A stretch of DNA of 64,000 bases from Phytophthora colocasiae (GCA_018806915.1 JAGKQI010000097.1:248001-312000); one strand, 5' to 3'. Shown: positions 53,301 through 63,428, numbered from the stretch's first letter. Numbers and translations: made by a program. The notes: generated from the letters alone by a model not told the origin.

Positions 53301-53886
53301 TTCAGACTCGTTGCAATCGCTCGCGAAGTCGAATTCAGAAGGTTCAGACTCTTCAGAAACGTCTAAGTGGAGCCTGTCACCGCCTTGAAACGATAATCCA
53401 TTGCTAGGTCCCGCATCATGAGGACTACTGCGATGAGAAGACTGGGGAGAGACTGCTTCGACACTATCCATGGTCGGGTCACACGCGCACTCACTGGGTA
53501 AAAAGGAAAATAAAGATGCTTTTGTTTTGCTCACAGCGTGCAGTTCACGCTCTTGAGTAGATAAGATGCTGAAGCATCCACCCCCTCTTCGTGTCGTGGT
53601 GGACATATGCTTAAGAAATTTTCCTCGATTCTTGTGCTATCGGTAGAACATAGATCAGGAACATGGACTTGATATAACCTTACAGGAGCTTCTATATGAC
53701 TTTCTTAGGAAGGAACTTTCAATATCTGGTGATCGCTCGTCACCGACAGCTATTCATATTAACAGCAAAGCAGGGCTGAATACCTGTTGAAACGCAACAG
53801 GTTTGCGGTACTAACAACAGGTGATCAGTGATCAGGAGTACTGAACAGGTGGGCAGTGCTAAAACAACAGATAATAAATAGCAGCC
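50389..53886 (-). mobile_element. Mutator-like element (MULE), 3498 bp
   Basis: It is flanked by GAAGAGGGCG at 50379-50388 and 53887-53896 (10-bp target repeat, close to the 9 bp usual for MULEs). The ends are imperfect long inverted repeats of roughly 80-100 bp sharing atctgttgtt, tagcact, cccac and acctgttgttagtaccgc. It carries one intact transposase gene. Confidence 0.9.
50976..53606 (-). CDS. MULE transposase
   Basis: This encodes 876 residues. An acidic N-terminal 150 (EFDFGSD repeats) is followed by a FAR1/zinc-like domain (VFRCRSHTDCDHRFK), then the MULE catalytic core: CTTDGTYKLHFGG (first acidic), ACYGSLDHSEAIASAFN (second), GIESHHNVIKK (third). A SWIM finger (CTCESFIRSGWICSH) lies at about 755, followed by an Arg/Gly AT-hook-like PGRPSRRGG. 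The frame is undamaged, and the element is complete with inverted repeats and target repeat, so it may be autonomous. It is clearly distinct in sequence from the MULE relic at 11450-9573. Confidence 0.9.
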   Translation of the reverse strand: MSTTTRRGGGCFSILSTQERELHAVSKTKASLFSFLPSECACDPTMDSVEAVSPQSSHRSSPHDAGPSNGLSFQGGDRLHLDVSEESEPSEFDFASDCNESEASEFDCGSGANACEDTEFDFGSDINEDDGSADSSSRPYVVVGVFDSFADAKVAMNEESEGVHTYETRYQTQRLVARVFRCRSHTDCDHRFKIKTITDGNMQDQFHLEQTGNHSSGLTLIKRRGIHPLIIDKVDALLDMGWGATRLRTLLQHRFRGKPRHLRMLPSRKQLENRKAFLVRRCRGNWDCTNHVSFTAWASRLICSTRENFASVRDLNDSRMDEMIVLDAFQFDCHEGGEGTSFGVVVSSRRVFRNIAAAVRDQGDKLVCTTDGTYKLHFGGWTVVDCGSIAVTWSRGHFVHRFIPFVYMFVRSESTAAYAKMFEVMRDRASSFLDVNLEACYGSLDHSEAIASAFNEIWPDVTLITCWPHMARNVRKKKSLLVDKMNYEEIIRPGVMVLRSARTHKQFLKMSTVVVNNRINSGEKAFADWFKVVYLSDRWNRWHINGAGVPGVTPSQQGIESHHNVIKKTSVPSSRASTSGVLKGILPRILQLDGESLCPDTVGQYCEGPIPPEMVAEAMLLVKTTQNYKLSHRGRGSHRRLDAVLFNVSKHVIGAKGILGSTVTDQRSEKFLHSLSGRLPRGITARELEFELLSLHRVVIKHQNYPTRFDLVPIWPTQSITELRNFIHCTCESFIRSGWICSHALATLSLLNIFDLSAAMASIPVRRTPGRPSRRGGALEVEQAQEGYYEVDRLVRLFLRNPGQPLKWKVIHAFDVDCGETPESAMMLGQVIGLRVSDGVYKWSVQFGSNEPRDYEVEELARAVNRAHNLRVRITD

Positions 53887-54039
53887 GAAGAGGGCGAGTA
53901 CCAGGATTTAATCATGTGGAATCAGCTGACGGACGAAGCTCGAGCAGCCCTTGAGTCTGCGGATTTTGGAAAGGATACCAAGGTTCCCTTTAACGACAAG
54001 AACTTTGAGGCTTCATTAGCAGAGGCATTCCCTTTTTAA

Positions 54040-54855
54040 ATCTAGACCTTTCAATTGAGTGATTCAAATGATGAATCTGAAACGGGTTTGTGCTGATAGC
54101 AGAGCTGGCGTATCTGTAGTTTCTGTAGAATAACCTGCGCATGTGGTTGCCCCGTTCTAGATAGGACTCATCACAGTGCGACTCCTCTTCTCTAGCAATG
54201 GATGAAGTTTCTTTTCGATTCCCTAGAGTTAGAATGGCCATTGAACTTCACCACGTCGGTTATCCATGTATGACTTTGTTTCCACTAGAAACGTCTCAAT
54301 GTTCTAGTCGTCAAAGCTCCTCCCACCCGTATACCGGTAACATCAAGAAAACTACAGTTACGACAATCGTGACCTTCAGTCTCCGGCAAGGGGGCCTCCT
54401 GGTTACATGTTTGCATGTATAATTTCTTCGTACTATTTACCTCAAGGGCTCAGTCATCGCAAGCTTATTTGGAACAGACTGTGGCTTTTTAGAGAGCCAC
54501 CTGATATATTCGAGTTTGGCGGGGTTTGCGATCTCATAGGATTTTCATCTATATGGAGTGGCTCTTTAAGGCGGCACAGTCTATCGTTTCAATACGGTTT
54601 TCTGAAGACATTCTACTAAAGACGTACATGTACTACTAATAGGCTACATAGTAGTAATGAACCCGTTCATAATACCTACATGTATACATATGACGAGGAT
54701 GACGAGGAGTCAGTTCATCCTCTTAGCTCAGTTTCAAATCATATATTTATCATGATCCTTGATGGCGAGCCCCTGCCAGCGTACAACCTACAAAGCCGTC
54801 GGGAAAAGAGACAGTTAAACACGGATGACTTCAACCTCACCGCTGACTAATGCTC
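54040..54855. other. intergenic region before the intact NLP
   Basis: No gene recognised; several short frames without motifs (54198-54422, 54407-54619). AT-rich with acatgt repeats near 54625 and 54680. Confidence 0.35.
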
Positions 54856-54869
54856 TCACTTCTCGATTC
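54856..54869 (+). promoter_or_regulatory. initiator-like element of NLP gene
   Basis: TCACTTCTCGATTC, 32 bp before ATG 54901, resembles the oomycete initiator and is conserved before the split NLP genes (near 36230 and 44250). Confidence 0.55.
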
Positions 54870-54900
54870 ACCGTCTTCCCAACAACGTTCACAAAGTATC

Positions 54901-55734
54901 ATGAAGCTCATTCCTGTTGCGGTGCTTTGCCTAGCGTTAGCCCAATCTGTTCTTGGTGCCACGATTGGTCACGATAAAGTGCAACCATTCGCCCAACCTG
55001 AACCAGTCACGGTCTCCGAGAAAGCAGCAGTCAAATACAAACCTCAACTGCTGATTTCCGACAGTTGCGTCTCATTTCCAGCCGTAAATGCTGCTGGAGA
55101 CATCACTGGAGGACTTAAGGGAACAAAAGACACGGACGGATGTACTGAAGCACCTCTGGGGTCTCAAGTATATGGTCGCTCGACTTGGTATCAAGACAAG
55201 TGGGCCATGATGTTCGCATGGTATTTCCCGAAGAATTTCTGGGGAGGAGGAGCCAAAAGCCGTCACCTTTGGGCGAATATGGTGTTGTGGATCGATAACC
55301 CTGCACTGAAGACTCCAAAGATCCTCGGTGCGTCACTCTCTCGACAAACTCTTGAAGTACCCAAAGCTGTGTTTCTATCCATGGGAGAACAACAAAAAGA
55401 CCCCTACAGTAAAGTAACGGCGATCCCTGTGATGGGCTTTGTGGGGGTGCAGTCCACTGTAACGGGGAGGGTTAGTCGTTTCCGGTACACATACAATTAC
55501 ACCGGTGGCTCAGACATATCCACCCGAGTAGCTCAAGGTTACCCGGACGATTCTTACTGGATTGGGTTGACCTTTGCAAGTGCAGACGGCCAATACCAGG
55601 ACCTCATCATGTGGAATCAACTCACTGAGGAAGCTCGAGTGGCCCTCGAGTCGGCAGATTTCGGAGAGGATACCAAGGTTCCTTTTACCGACAAGAACTT
55701 TGAGGCATCTCTAGCAGAAGCATTCCCATTCTAA
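54901..55734 (+). CDS. NPP1/NLP family secreted protein, intact
   Basis: 277 residues from ATG 54901 (an in-frame ATG at 54850 lies before the initiator). The signal peptide ends near residue 19 (VLGA). The NPP1 domain covers the rest, with cysteines at 56 and 81, the pair that defines type 1 NLPs. Residues 103-110 read MMFAWYFP as in the family. At 119-125, where the metal-binding heptapeptide should be, KSRHLWA keeps one His but has Leu and Ala in place of the Asp and Glu. A non-cytolytic role is therefore likely (inference from known structure-function of the family). It is the only complete NLP of the cluster; its 3' flank matches that of the copy at 38674. Confidence 0.95.
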   Translation: MKLIPVAVLCLALAQSVLGATIGHDKVQPFAQPEPVTVSEKAAVKYKPQLLISDSCVSFPAVNAAGDITGGLKGTKDTDGCTEAPLGSQVYGRSTWYQDKWAMMFAWYFPKNFWGGGAKSRHLWANMVLWIDNPALKTPKILGASLSRQTLEVPKAVFLSMGEQQKDPYSKVTAIPVMGFVGVQSTVTGRVSRFRYTYNYTGGSDISTRVAQGYPDDSYWIGLTFASADGQYQDLIMWNQLTEEARVALESADFGEDTKVPFTDKNFEASLAEAFPF

Positions 55735-56359
55735 ACGTGCCCCCATTTGAATTAGTGTTGAACGCTTTGGCAATTCAATGGAAATAATTCAAGGTCGTAT
55801 CGAGAAGGCTCACTTTGCAACTAGTCAATCATCAACCCAGAATACTAGCAGCTTTATCGATTAATTCTGCTTCAATCATTGACTGTAATGTCGCTGTGCC
55901 CACACCATTATGTGTTGTTTTAAATTATCGTACTGCATCCATCGTGCGTTTTAGTTCAAGAGCACGATCAATTATCACACGGTTGTTGCAGGGTTGTGAA
56001 AAAACTTTCAAATAATTCAATTAAAACACACTAAATTATTGATTGAGCGAGGTCTCAATCACGTCCAAATATTCCTCCATTTCGCCGTGGCGTTTAGCTT
56101 GCGTTCTGCAAGTTATCGTGAAGTCACGAGCTACTTACTCGTGTACGGTCCACGATAAGAATCACTATAGTGTATGTATCACTACAATTTTCAAGTTACC
56201 GAGGGGTAGGTAATGAAGAAAGACCACGATAAAGTGCACATCAAATCAAACTCCCACACTGCATATGCTATACGACAATGAAGTAACTGGTCACCGCTAT
56301 TTTTGCGTTCAGTTTCAGATTAGACGTGGAAGGCTAACATCTCCGTCCAGCAGCGAGAA
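55735..56359. other. NLP 3' flank and spacer
   Basis: The first 170 bp match the 3' flank of the split NLP at 38675-38860. The rest has no recognised feature. Confidence 0.5.
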
Positions 56360-59300
56360 ATGGCTTTCCAAGCGCGATGGAGAGAACTGAAGAAGGCTGG
56401 GTGGCACAGCAAGAAGCCTGAAACCTGGAAAGACTAAGAAAGACAAGCGCGGGGTAGACTTTTATATTGGGGAGGAGGAGCTTATGCGGTTTCTCGACAA
56501 GACTGATTTCGTAGGACGCGCGAGGTTCGCAGTAACTAAATCTAATCACGTACATGTTGTGTGGATATGCGTAGCGGAGGTTCGTGCAAAGACTGCAAGG
56601 CTAGAGGGACCGGCTACTGCTGGACGGCGTCAAGGTAATATACTGGTATTTGCATTCACATCGTTGACGCTAAGTCTAAGTGTGTATGACTGTTCAGCAG
56701 TAACCAAGGACAAGGCGCCAATAACGACGCTCCCGTCACGTCTCCGCGAAGACGTTGTGGATTCAAATCCAGGTATGGCCAACAAGATGTATATACACGT
56801 TTATTTACTCGGTAATCGTGTATATCATGTATGTGTCACAGATGCTCCATCCAACGACATAGCCGTGGCGTTATCTACACCGGAGGTGACAAACACGCGG
56901 GAAGATGTCCGCCGATGTGGACCTCATGGTACTTCCTACAGCGACGGAAACAGCGGTTTTGAGAGCGAAAGTGTCACCATCCGTACGAACCTGTACATAC
57001 AACCTAAGACCGTTCTCTAACGTGTATTCACGTTCGTTATCCAGGTGATTTTGAGATATAGCGCAACTTGAGCCAAGAATTTGTGGAAGCTGATAACGTG
57101 CCTGAAGATCGCTCGCCAGTGCATAATCCCGACTTTGAAGAGACTTCAACACTGGCCGAAGAAACAAAGGAAGATACATCGCCTAACGAACAGGTTGGTC
57201 AAACCTCTACATACAAGTTACCACATTTACGCTAACGTATATACACCGATATTGGTTTTCTGGTAGCTCCTTCCTGTGCCTTTCACTCGTGCTACATACA
57301 TGTATGTGTCACTAGACTCAGACGAAGAGAACGACGAGGGACTGGGTGGAATTCTGATGAGATGGTAGGGGATGGCGAGTTCCTGTTTGAGCTTGATGGC
57401 GATGGTCCTACACAGCCTGAGATATCGTGATATCGTTTGATCCTGCGCTCTTAAAATCGGCCGGTGGGATTGGGGCCGTGGCTAGTGGTAATGTGTCCAG
57501 CGAACTATTGAAATGCATGGCTCAGACCGGATGGATGCCATTGACCAAGCAGACTCCGTACAACTGTCTGACGGAGCCATACGAGCCTGACCCAGCTCAA
57601 TAAGTGCTTGCGGACTACCCTAGGTTATACAGCGGTGAATTCGGTCCAACGCCACAAGCACTGAAAGCTGCCGCCACACCCTCCGGAGCTTTCTTTTATT
57701 TGGTCCAGCCTACGCTTTGGGAAGATATCGCCGCCGCTAGCAATGCCTACTTCGCAGAAAAAATGGATGAGAGAATTGCAGGTCAGTGTATGAAACAAGT
57801 CGCTCGGAAAGCAAAACATCCAGAGTTTCAACCAAAGACGAGAGATCAAAAAAGGACGAACCTCGAGCGAACAGATCCGATTACCGCGCGAGCTCTGTGT
57901 CTTCATTGGTCTGCTAATTGCGCATTGTATCGCGCCGAACAAAGAGAAGCTACAAAACCATTGGAAAACAACTGATGAGGGAGCAATTCCTAGAGGTTGT
58001 TTCGGTCAGTATATGGTGTCCGATCGATTCATGCATCTTTCACGAAATCTACATTTCAGTAGCAGTGGAGACATGAACGCGAGCTACGACAAGACGTGGA
58101 AAATAAGGCCCATTATCATTGCATTGGCGCGGAGATTCAAGCACGGATATACCCCGCCTCCTACGATGGCCTTCGACAAGGCGGTGCTGCCATAGCGGTC
58201 AAGCTTCAATCGCATGAGGGTCTACATGAAGGATAAACCCCACAAGTGGGGGACGAAGCTCTTCATGTTGTGCTGTTCTTCTACTGCCTATTGTATCCGG
58301 TATGTATGTAGTGCTCCAGTGGAGCACTAGGATTTGTTTTTGGCGCCAAAATAATTTTATCTTGGACCAGACAAGCTAACGTTTGTTGCAAACTTGTATA
58401 TACAGGTTCGAACTCTACTGCGGTAAACAATAACACGGTGATTTGAATGAAGTGTTGAATGATTCTACAGATCTGGACCTGCAGCGGTCATCCGCAGTTT
58501 ATGTGAAGTGTTTGGGCCGAATGGTCCTGGGCTGGATGCTATGCGTCTAATTGTGACTGATCGATACTACACGTCAGTACCTCTGACAATGCAAATGCTG
58601 ATGATGGGGTTTTATACCGTGGGCACCGTGCAATCGAATCGACTATGCCTGCCCGTTTCGCTAGTGGAGGGGGAGCAGAGGGGTGGAAAGAAGCGGAAGC
58701 CTCCAAAACATCGTCCAGTGACAATTGAACGAGGCACCTTTGAAGTTGCTGATCACGCGCACATCCAGGGCCATACGCTGGTGGGACAACCGTGCTGTTT
58801 ATCTGCTGGCATCCGTTGGGAGCGTCGAGCTAGATCGTGTTGTTCGCCGGAACAAACTAACTCGTGAACAAGCTGAAGTGCCTTGTCCACGAGTACTGAA
58901 ATGTTATCAGACTCTTATGGGCGGTGTAGACGTACATGATCTGCTACGTCTACAACGGTAAGTAAAAGACGCGTATATACATGTTTGGACAAATACGAAT
59001 CTTGTATGTACACGTTTCAACAGGTATTCACTCCAACTCGCAATAAAGTACAAGAAATATTACAAGAGTTTGTTCCTGGGGCTCATTGACCTTGCATTGA
59101 TCAATGCCTACATCATCTTCAACGTACGCCTAGCAGCGGATAGTTTGAGCAAGATCACCCACATAACCTTCCTAAAGCAGCTTCATTTGGAGTTATGCCA
59201 GCTTCAGGAGGATGACTGGTCTTCGCGAGAGTGATGAAGCCACAGCAACACCGTCGAAAGCCCGAACCGCGCCTCTCTATCGCGGACATCGGTCGTTCTC

Positions 59301-59728
59301 CACGATGAGTGGAGGCCAGGCAAAAATCAGAGCGGGCGCAAGAGGCGTACACGTGCATGTAAGGTCTGTTCGCTATTGAAAGGCACTGATGGTGCTCGGG
59401 TAGGGGACTCCTCCATCTATTGCAGTGACTGCAATTGCCGACGTCATCCAAGAATCCCAAGGCATGGCGCGTGTTCCTGTGTGACAAGGTTCGCCACCGC
59501 CACAATGGTGCTCTCGTGTCCTGCTTCGAAATTTGACATAAGGCTTGGCGTAATGGCACCATTTTACCGAAGAAGGCTCGCAAGAAAAATATTCGCGCAC
59601 GCGTTCCAGCAGTGGAGACCCTACGTGAAGAATTGAGTGAAGGAGAAGCTGAGTTGGCAGACAACGTGTCGACGGATGACGCCTCACCACAGGCAAAACG
59701 TTCACGGCCGTCTGATACGCAAGTATAG
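56360..59728 (+). pseudogene. piggyBac-like transposase gene, intron-bearing and decayed
   Basis: The order of fragments fits the oomycete piggyBac-like family: FQARWRELKKAGWHSKKP, GEEELMRFLDKTDF, a spacer, PTLWEDIAAASNAYFAE, YMVSDRFMHLSRNLHFSSSG with WKIRP, AFDKAVLP (first acidic region, here with Lys where Glu is usual), FNRMRVYMKDKPHKWGTKLF, IVTDRYYTSVPL (second Asp), LMGGVDVHDLLRL (third Asp), and a C-terminal zinc cluster (ACKVCSLLKG, YCSDCNC). GT-AG introns are visible at 58300-58405 and 58959-59022 and probably near 56629 and 57196. In-frame stops and shifts occur throughout. It is dead as a gene. Terminal repeats were not found. Confidence 0.8.
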
Positions 59729-60059
59729 GCAACTATTGCGTCCGTATAAATTTGCTGAATTCAGTATACCTTCTTTCGTACTTTGTGCCGGCGCTTTTCT
59801 ATGAGCTCACTCTTCAAAGTATCTTGGTCGCAGTTGTACTGTCCATTACGTATCATATACACGATACACGATATAGAATCATTTTGAAGAATCAATATCA
59901 TGTATGTACAAGTTGGTGTGAGAGGCGGTTTCGAGCGGTTAGGTTTAAATTGCTTCCAACATTCACGATACCTTAATAACTTTCTTTCAGTATGACACTC
60001 CTAACCGCACAGATACATGTTAACTGGGGCGATGGCGGGAATGGAAACGCTTCGGGCTC
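59729..60059. other. spacer between transposon relics
   Basis: AT-rich, no feature recognised. Confidence 0.35.
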
Positions 60060-60665
60060 AAGGGGTTAAAGCATCAATAATGAGCAGTGGTCTTCTGGGC
60101 CTGTACGACGTAAACAACTTCGACGAGACAGCTCTGAGGTAGCGCTCGACGTTTCAGTAGTCTCCTCCCTTTGCGACCCAAACATGCGACTTTATCGGAC
60201 GTGCCGTGTCTGTTTGATGCCATTACGAAGGAGTTCACACCAACTGCGAAATACCTCAGCCCATAAGCCACCCTCGTCAAAGCGCCACGCTTTGAAAGCG
60301 GTGTAGTTAAAGTTCTCTCCGGAAAGGAGTCTTCTCTCACCTCGGAAGAGATCGTGGCGCTATGCCGGCTTGAAGGCATGAATGAAGGAAATGATAAAGA
60401 CGAAGACTTTGAACTTCCTTTCGCGGAGCGCGTGCTAAGACAAAGTCAGAAGCGCCCACACTCTCGCTACATTCCGGATTTCTTACGAAGTCGAGATACT
60501 GTTCTCAAAGGCAGGTCTAGTTTTCAGCATGAATCGCCGAGCAATGCACCCCACGACGCTGGAAACGCTTCTATTCCTTGAATACAATAAAGAGCAATGA
60601 GATCCGCAGCTTGTAGTAGCGGCAGTCCGACAAGAAGCTCGCAACACGAGGCAGCACTATGATTG
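60060..60665 (+). pseudogene. hAT transposase C-terminal relic
   Basis: Fragments in shifting frames: CLFDAI, PRFESGVVKVLSGKESSLTS, then AMHPTTLETLLFLEYNKE and LVVAAVRQEARNTR, the usual end of oomycete hAT-like proteins around the dimerisation domain. Stops and shifts prevent translation. Confidence 0.65.
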
Positions 60666-60834
60666 AAAAAATAGCAATAACAAATTAATGATTGAACCGA
60701 GTCTTGGAGCTCAATTAAATAACAATCTTTTTTTTACAACCCTGGTTGTTTGCCCGCATGGGAGCCGTGCGTAGAATTTGGGACCCAGTAGCACTGTTGA
60801 CTGGTCGACATAGCTAGATTTTTTTATCGCAGCC

Positions 60835-61175
60835 ACAGATTAAGGCGGTTTGGAAACTGGAGACTTCGGAATGACATACACTTTCGAAAAACAAAGGCAC
60901 TACTGCCAAATGTGGCGAATATCCAGTCGTCATACAGGATGCATTATCAGTTTATTTACCAGCATGCGGATAAGCCAACTGTGACCGGAAAACTATCACG
61001 CTACTGATCCAACAGTTAGGTTTTGAACTGCCGATTGATCTCCATGCGGAACGAATGCCCCAAATTTGGGTTGACCATCAGTCAAGGTAGAACAGTGTGT
61101 CTACAGCTATGAATTAGCTTGAGATCGTTGCAAGTAAGTCCAAAGAGTTGTTCACCTATCTAGTTAATGAATAAT
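60835..61175 (+). mobile_element. LINE 3' fragment
   Basis: Matches the insertion at 43798-44135 in opposite orientation, including the stretch gactacggc-free end region caacccaaatttgg / ccaaatttgggttg and the final ctatctagttaat. No protein is left. Confidence 0.7.
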
Positions 61176-61194
61176 TTCCTTCCTTCCGGAGTTT

Positions 61195-61420
61195 GGGGGC
61201 CTCCTGGTGGTACTGGTCAACGCACCACAAAGCTACACACTTGGCAGGCGTTCGAGTCCCTCCGGGGCCTTACTTTCCAGATGATAAGAAATGATTACCA
61301 TTCAAAAATTCAATATCCCATTCAAACAATTCACAATTACAATCAAAACCTTCGGATTCAATGGCCAAGCCAAGTAGTAGCAACCAGGAATAACCAGGTA
61401 ATCAACTTCAATTTCCTTCC
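61195..61420 (+). mobile_element. tRNA-derived SINE, copy 1 (226 bp)
   Basis: The head contains an A-box-like tggtactggtcaacgcacc and a B-box gttcgagtcc (61250-61259), the internal RNA polymerase III promoter of tRNAs. The body then reads cattcaaacaattcac and aggaataaccag and ends aatcaacttcaattt. It is flanked by TTCCTTCCTTCCGGAGTTT at 61176-61194 and 61421-61439. Confidence 0.75.
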
Positions 61421-61439
61421 TTCCTTCCTTCCGGAGTTT

Positions 61440-62401
61440 CCAGCTGTATCAGAATTCGTTAGCATGTACTATTGATGGCCTCATTTCATAGCCTAACTGC
61501 TCAGTTCGTCTCAATAAATTCATTAGCTCAATGACACGGCTAGTGTTTGTTTAAATGAGATCAATCCAACTATTCAAGAATGTACGCTTCCAGCTTGTCG
61601 CTGGATTGGGACTGTTGCTTCGCGTATCCAACATTGATACCACAACACGATAGCAAATATGGACTCGGTGTGGGCACGTCTTAAAGGCATCAAGGGTTTT
61701 ACCGATGTCATGAGATCATCAAGAAACGTAAAAAAACTGCTGCTGTATCTGTGGAAGGTACTTCATGCGACTAGGAGACTCTGAAATGATATTCAGTCCC
61801 AACAAACGATGATGACAAGTCCAAATAGCTCCAATCTGCACGAATCGTGCAGCACGATTATTTCAACAAAGAACAGTACCATGTTTTTTATCTACCAGCA
61901 CGTGACTGACGTCGATTGTGATCACTCTACATTAGTGATACTGACCCGCGAACGGGGCTTTTAACCAAACAAAAAGCGTGAGAAACGTTTGGATTCCACA
62001 AGATAACATGCTCAAATGTTGCTCGTTGACAGTCTCGTTGATATCCAAGAACAAAGGTGGTTTGGCGATCCCGGCCTCGTCTTAGAAATTAGATTAAGCT
62101 CGCCGTATGAAAGACGGAAGTTAATTGCTTGGGACGTTAAAAGAGTGAAAAGATGTTATTCATTGTTCGTCTAACTATATATATATATATATATATATCC
62201 AAATTCAGTATTACCAGTATATCTGGATTTCTATGAGATTCTGATACTTCCTCGAGCTATAATCCAAACTGCCCGTGGAGTGTCGTCAGGCCCTCTACGT
62301 CTAGGTGTTGGTCTTGAATACACGTGAGTGTCACGGGGTCCCATGTGCTGCAGCACTGCTGCAGCGTAGTTGTTACATCTTTGTGACAATCGCACAGGCT
62401 G
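61440..62401. other. non-genic stretch
   Basis: No gene recognised. A (TA)n microsatellite lies at 62176-62198. A GC-richer piece at 62230-62400 borders the second SINE and may belong to the NLP-like relic beyond it. Confidence 0.35.
62176..62198. repeat. (TA)n microsatellite
   Basis: About 11 uninterrupted TA units. Confidence 0.95.
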
Positions 62402-62414
62402 CTTCCGCACTAGG

Positions 62415-62567
62415 TAGGACCTCCTGGTGGTCCACTGGTCAACGCGCCACAAAGCTACGCACTTGGCAGGCGTTCGAGTCCCGAAAATTTAATAACCCAT
62501 TCAAACAATTCACACTCACAATCGAAGCTTCAGTAACCAGGAATAACCAGTTAATCAACTTCAATTT
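62415..62567 (+). mobile_element. tRNA-derived SINE, copy 2 (153 bp)
   Basis: Same family as 61195-61420: A-box region tggtccactggtcaacgcgcc, B-box gttcgagtc at 62472-62480, shared body and end. The target repeat CTTCCGCACTAGG lies at 62402-62414 and 62568-62580. It is about 70 bp shorter than copy 1 by internal deletions. Confidence 0.8.
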
Positions 62568-62599
62568 CTTCCGCACTAGGCGTACTGGGACACCCCTTC

Positions 62600-62830
62600 T
62601 CTAATAATCGGACCCACTCTGGACTTCCCACCAATATAAGTAAAATACTCTTCCGGATGAGGCGCTGGAGGTGCCCCTGATACACTTGCACCAAACGTCG
62701 CGAATTGCGAAGTGCTAAAAGGAAATTTTGCATATCTGAAATTGGTCGACTTGAGAGCTGTTCGCGCTTGGTGCGTTAGCTGATCCCACACCTGATGCCG
62801 GACTTCATTCGAGAATTTCAGTGAACTCCA
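62600..62830 (-). pseudogene. NLP C-terminal relic
   Basis: The minus strand from about 62791 reads WDQLTHQARTALKST and then KFPFSTSQF, aligning with the NLP end WNQLTEEARVALESA and KVPFTDKNF in the intact gene. It continues into unrelated Pro-rich sequence and stops near 62576. It is distant from the cluster and more diverged than the other copies. Confidence 0.5.
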
Positions 62831-63221
62831 GGAAGACTCGTCCTAATATCCAAGAGCAGTCCTGGTCGATACGTTAGACACAGAAGCGTATCAGTAAGTG
62901 TAATGGTGTCGACGAATGAAGCGGGAAAGACCTGGGGCACACAGGTCTAAGTAGCTAGTTCAGGTTTGCTCGCTAGGTTTGCATGTTCATTAAAAAAACT
63001 TTCCTTATAATGATTACCCCGTGTTTCGCAACAAAGCTAGCTTTGCGCTTTCTGAAGCGTGAGTTTCTTGATATTAGCGCTTAACCATGTTCAGAGCCCT
63101 GGTATGTTTTACTAGTACTATTTACAATTGTGTTCTGACTTAATAAAATGGGGGTATGTTTTTATAGGGCTATACCGATGTGACCAGATGAACGATGTTG
63201 TACACGTCGACGTAAAGTGGT
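62831..63221. other. non-genic stretch
   Basis: No open frame with a known motif; nothing recognised. Confidence 0.35.
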
Positions 63222-63428
63222 TTACAGATACCGCTGAGAAACTGGCGGATGCAATCATCAAATACATCGTCCAAAGCGATAGGAGTAACTTATCATATTA
63301 AAGAGGGGTGATTTCTAATTTGATGTACATACACATGACACCTCTGAAAATCAGTTTTCTGTATGGAAATTATACACTCTCGCAGTTGGAATGTTGCCGA
63401 TCCGCCAGTTTCTCAGCGGTATCTGTAA
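63222..63428. repeat. 29-bp perfect inverted repeat
   Basis: Arms 63222-63250 and 63400-63428 are exact reverse complements (core ataccgctgagaaactggcg), with 149 bp between them. Likely a foldback or the ends of a small element. Confidence 0.75.

Larger units (their letters stand above)
44295..54039 (+). pseudogene. NLP gene split by a gypsy element and a MULE
   Basis: Three coding pieces remain: 44295-44334 (half the signal peptide), 49738-50388 (most of the NPP1 domain) and 53897-54039 (C-terminus to FEASLAEAFPF and stop). A Ty3/gypsy element (44335-49732) with 5-bp target repeats separates the first two, and a MULE (50389-53886) with 10-bp target repeats separates the last two. Phase is kept across both insertions and I see no other stop or shift, so the gene was probably intact until the insertions. 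As in the paralogues, the heptapeptide region reads KSRHLWA. The 5' flank is unit B of the local duplication. Confidence 0.9.

Noticed and set aside
54198..54619. Two short plus frames upstream of intact NLP
   Set aside because: No motifs, atypical composition, no promoter evidence.
56215..56245. Short match to the NLP N-terminus (accacgataaagtgca)
   Set aside because: 16 bases only, with no flanking similarity.
61199..61262. A tRNA gene
   Set aside because: A- and B-boxes are present, but no full cloverleaf or anticodon arm; the shared tail and target repeats show a SINE.
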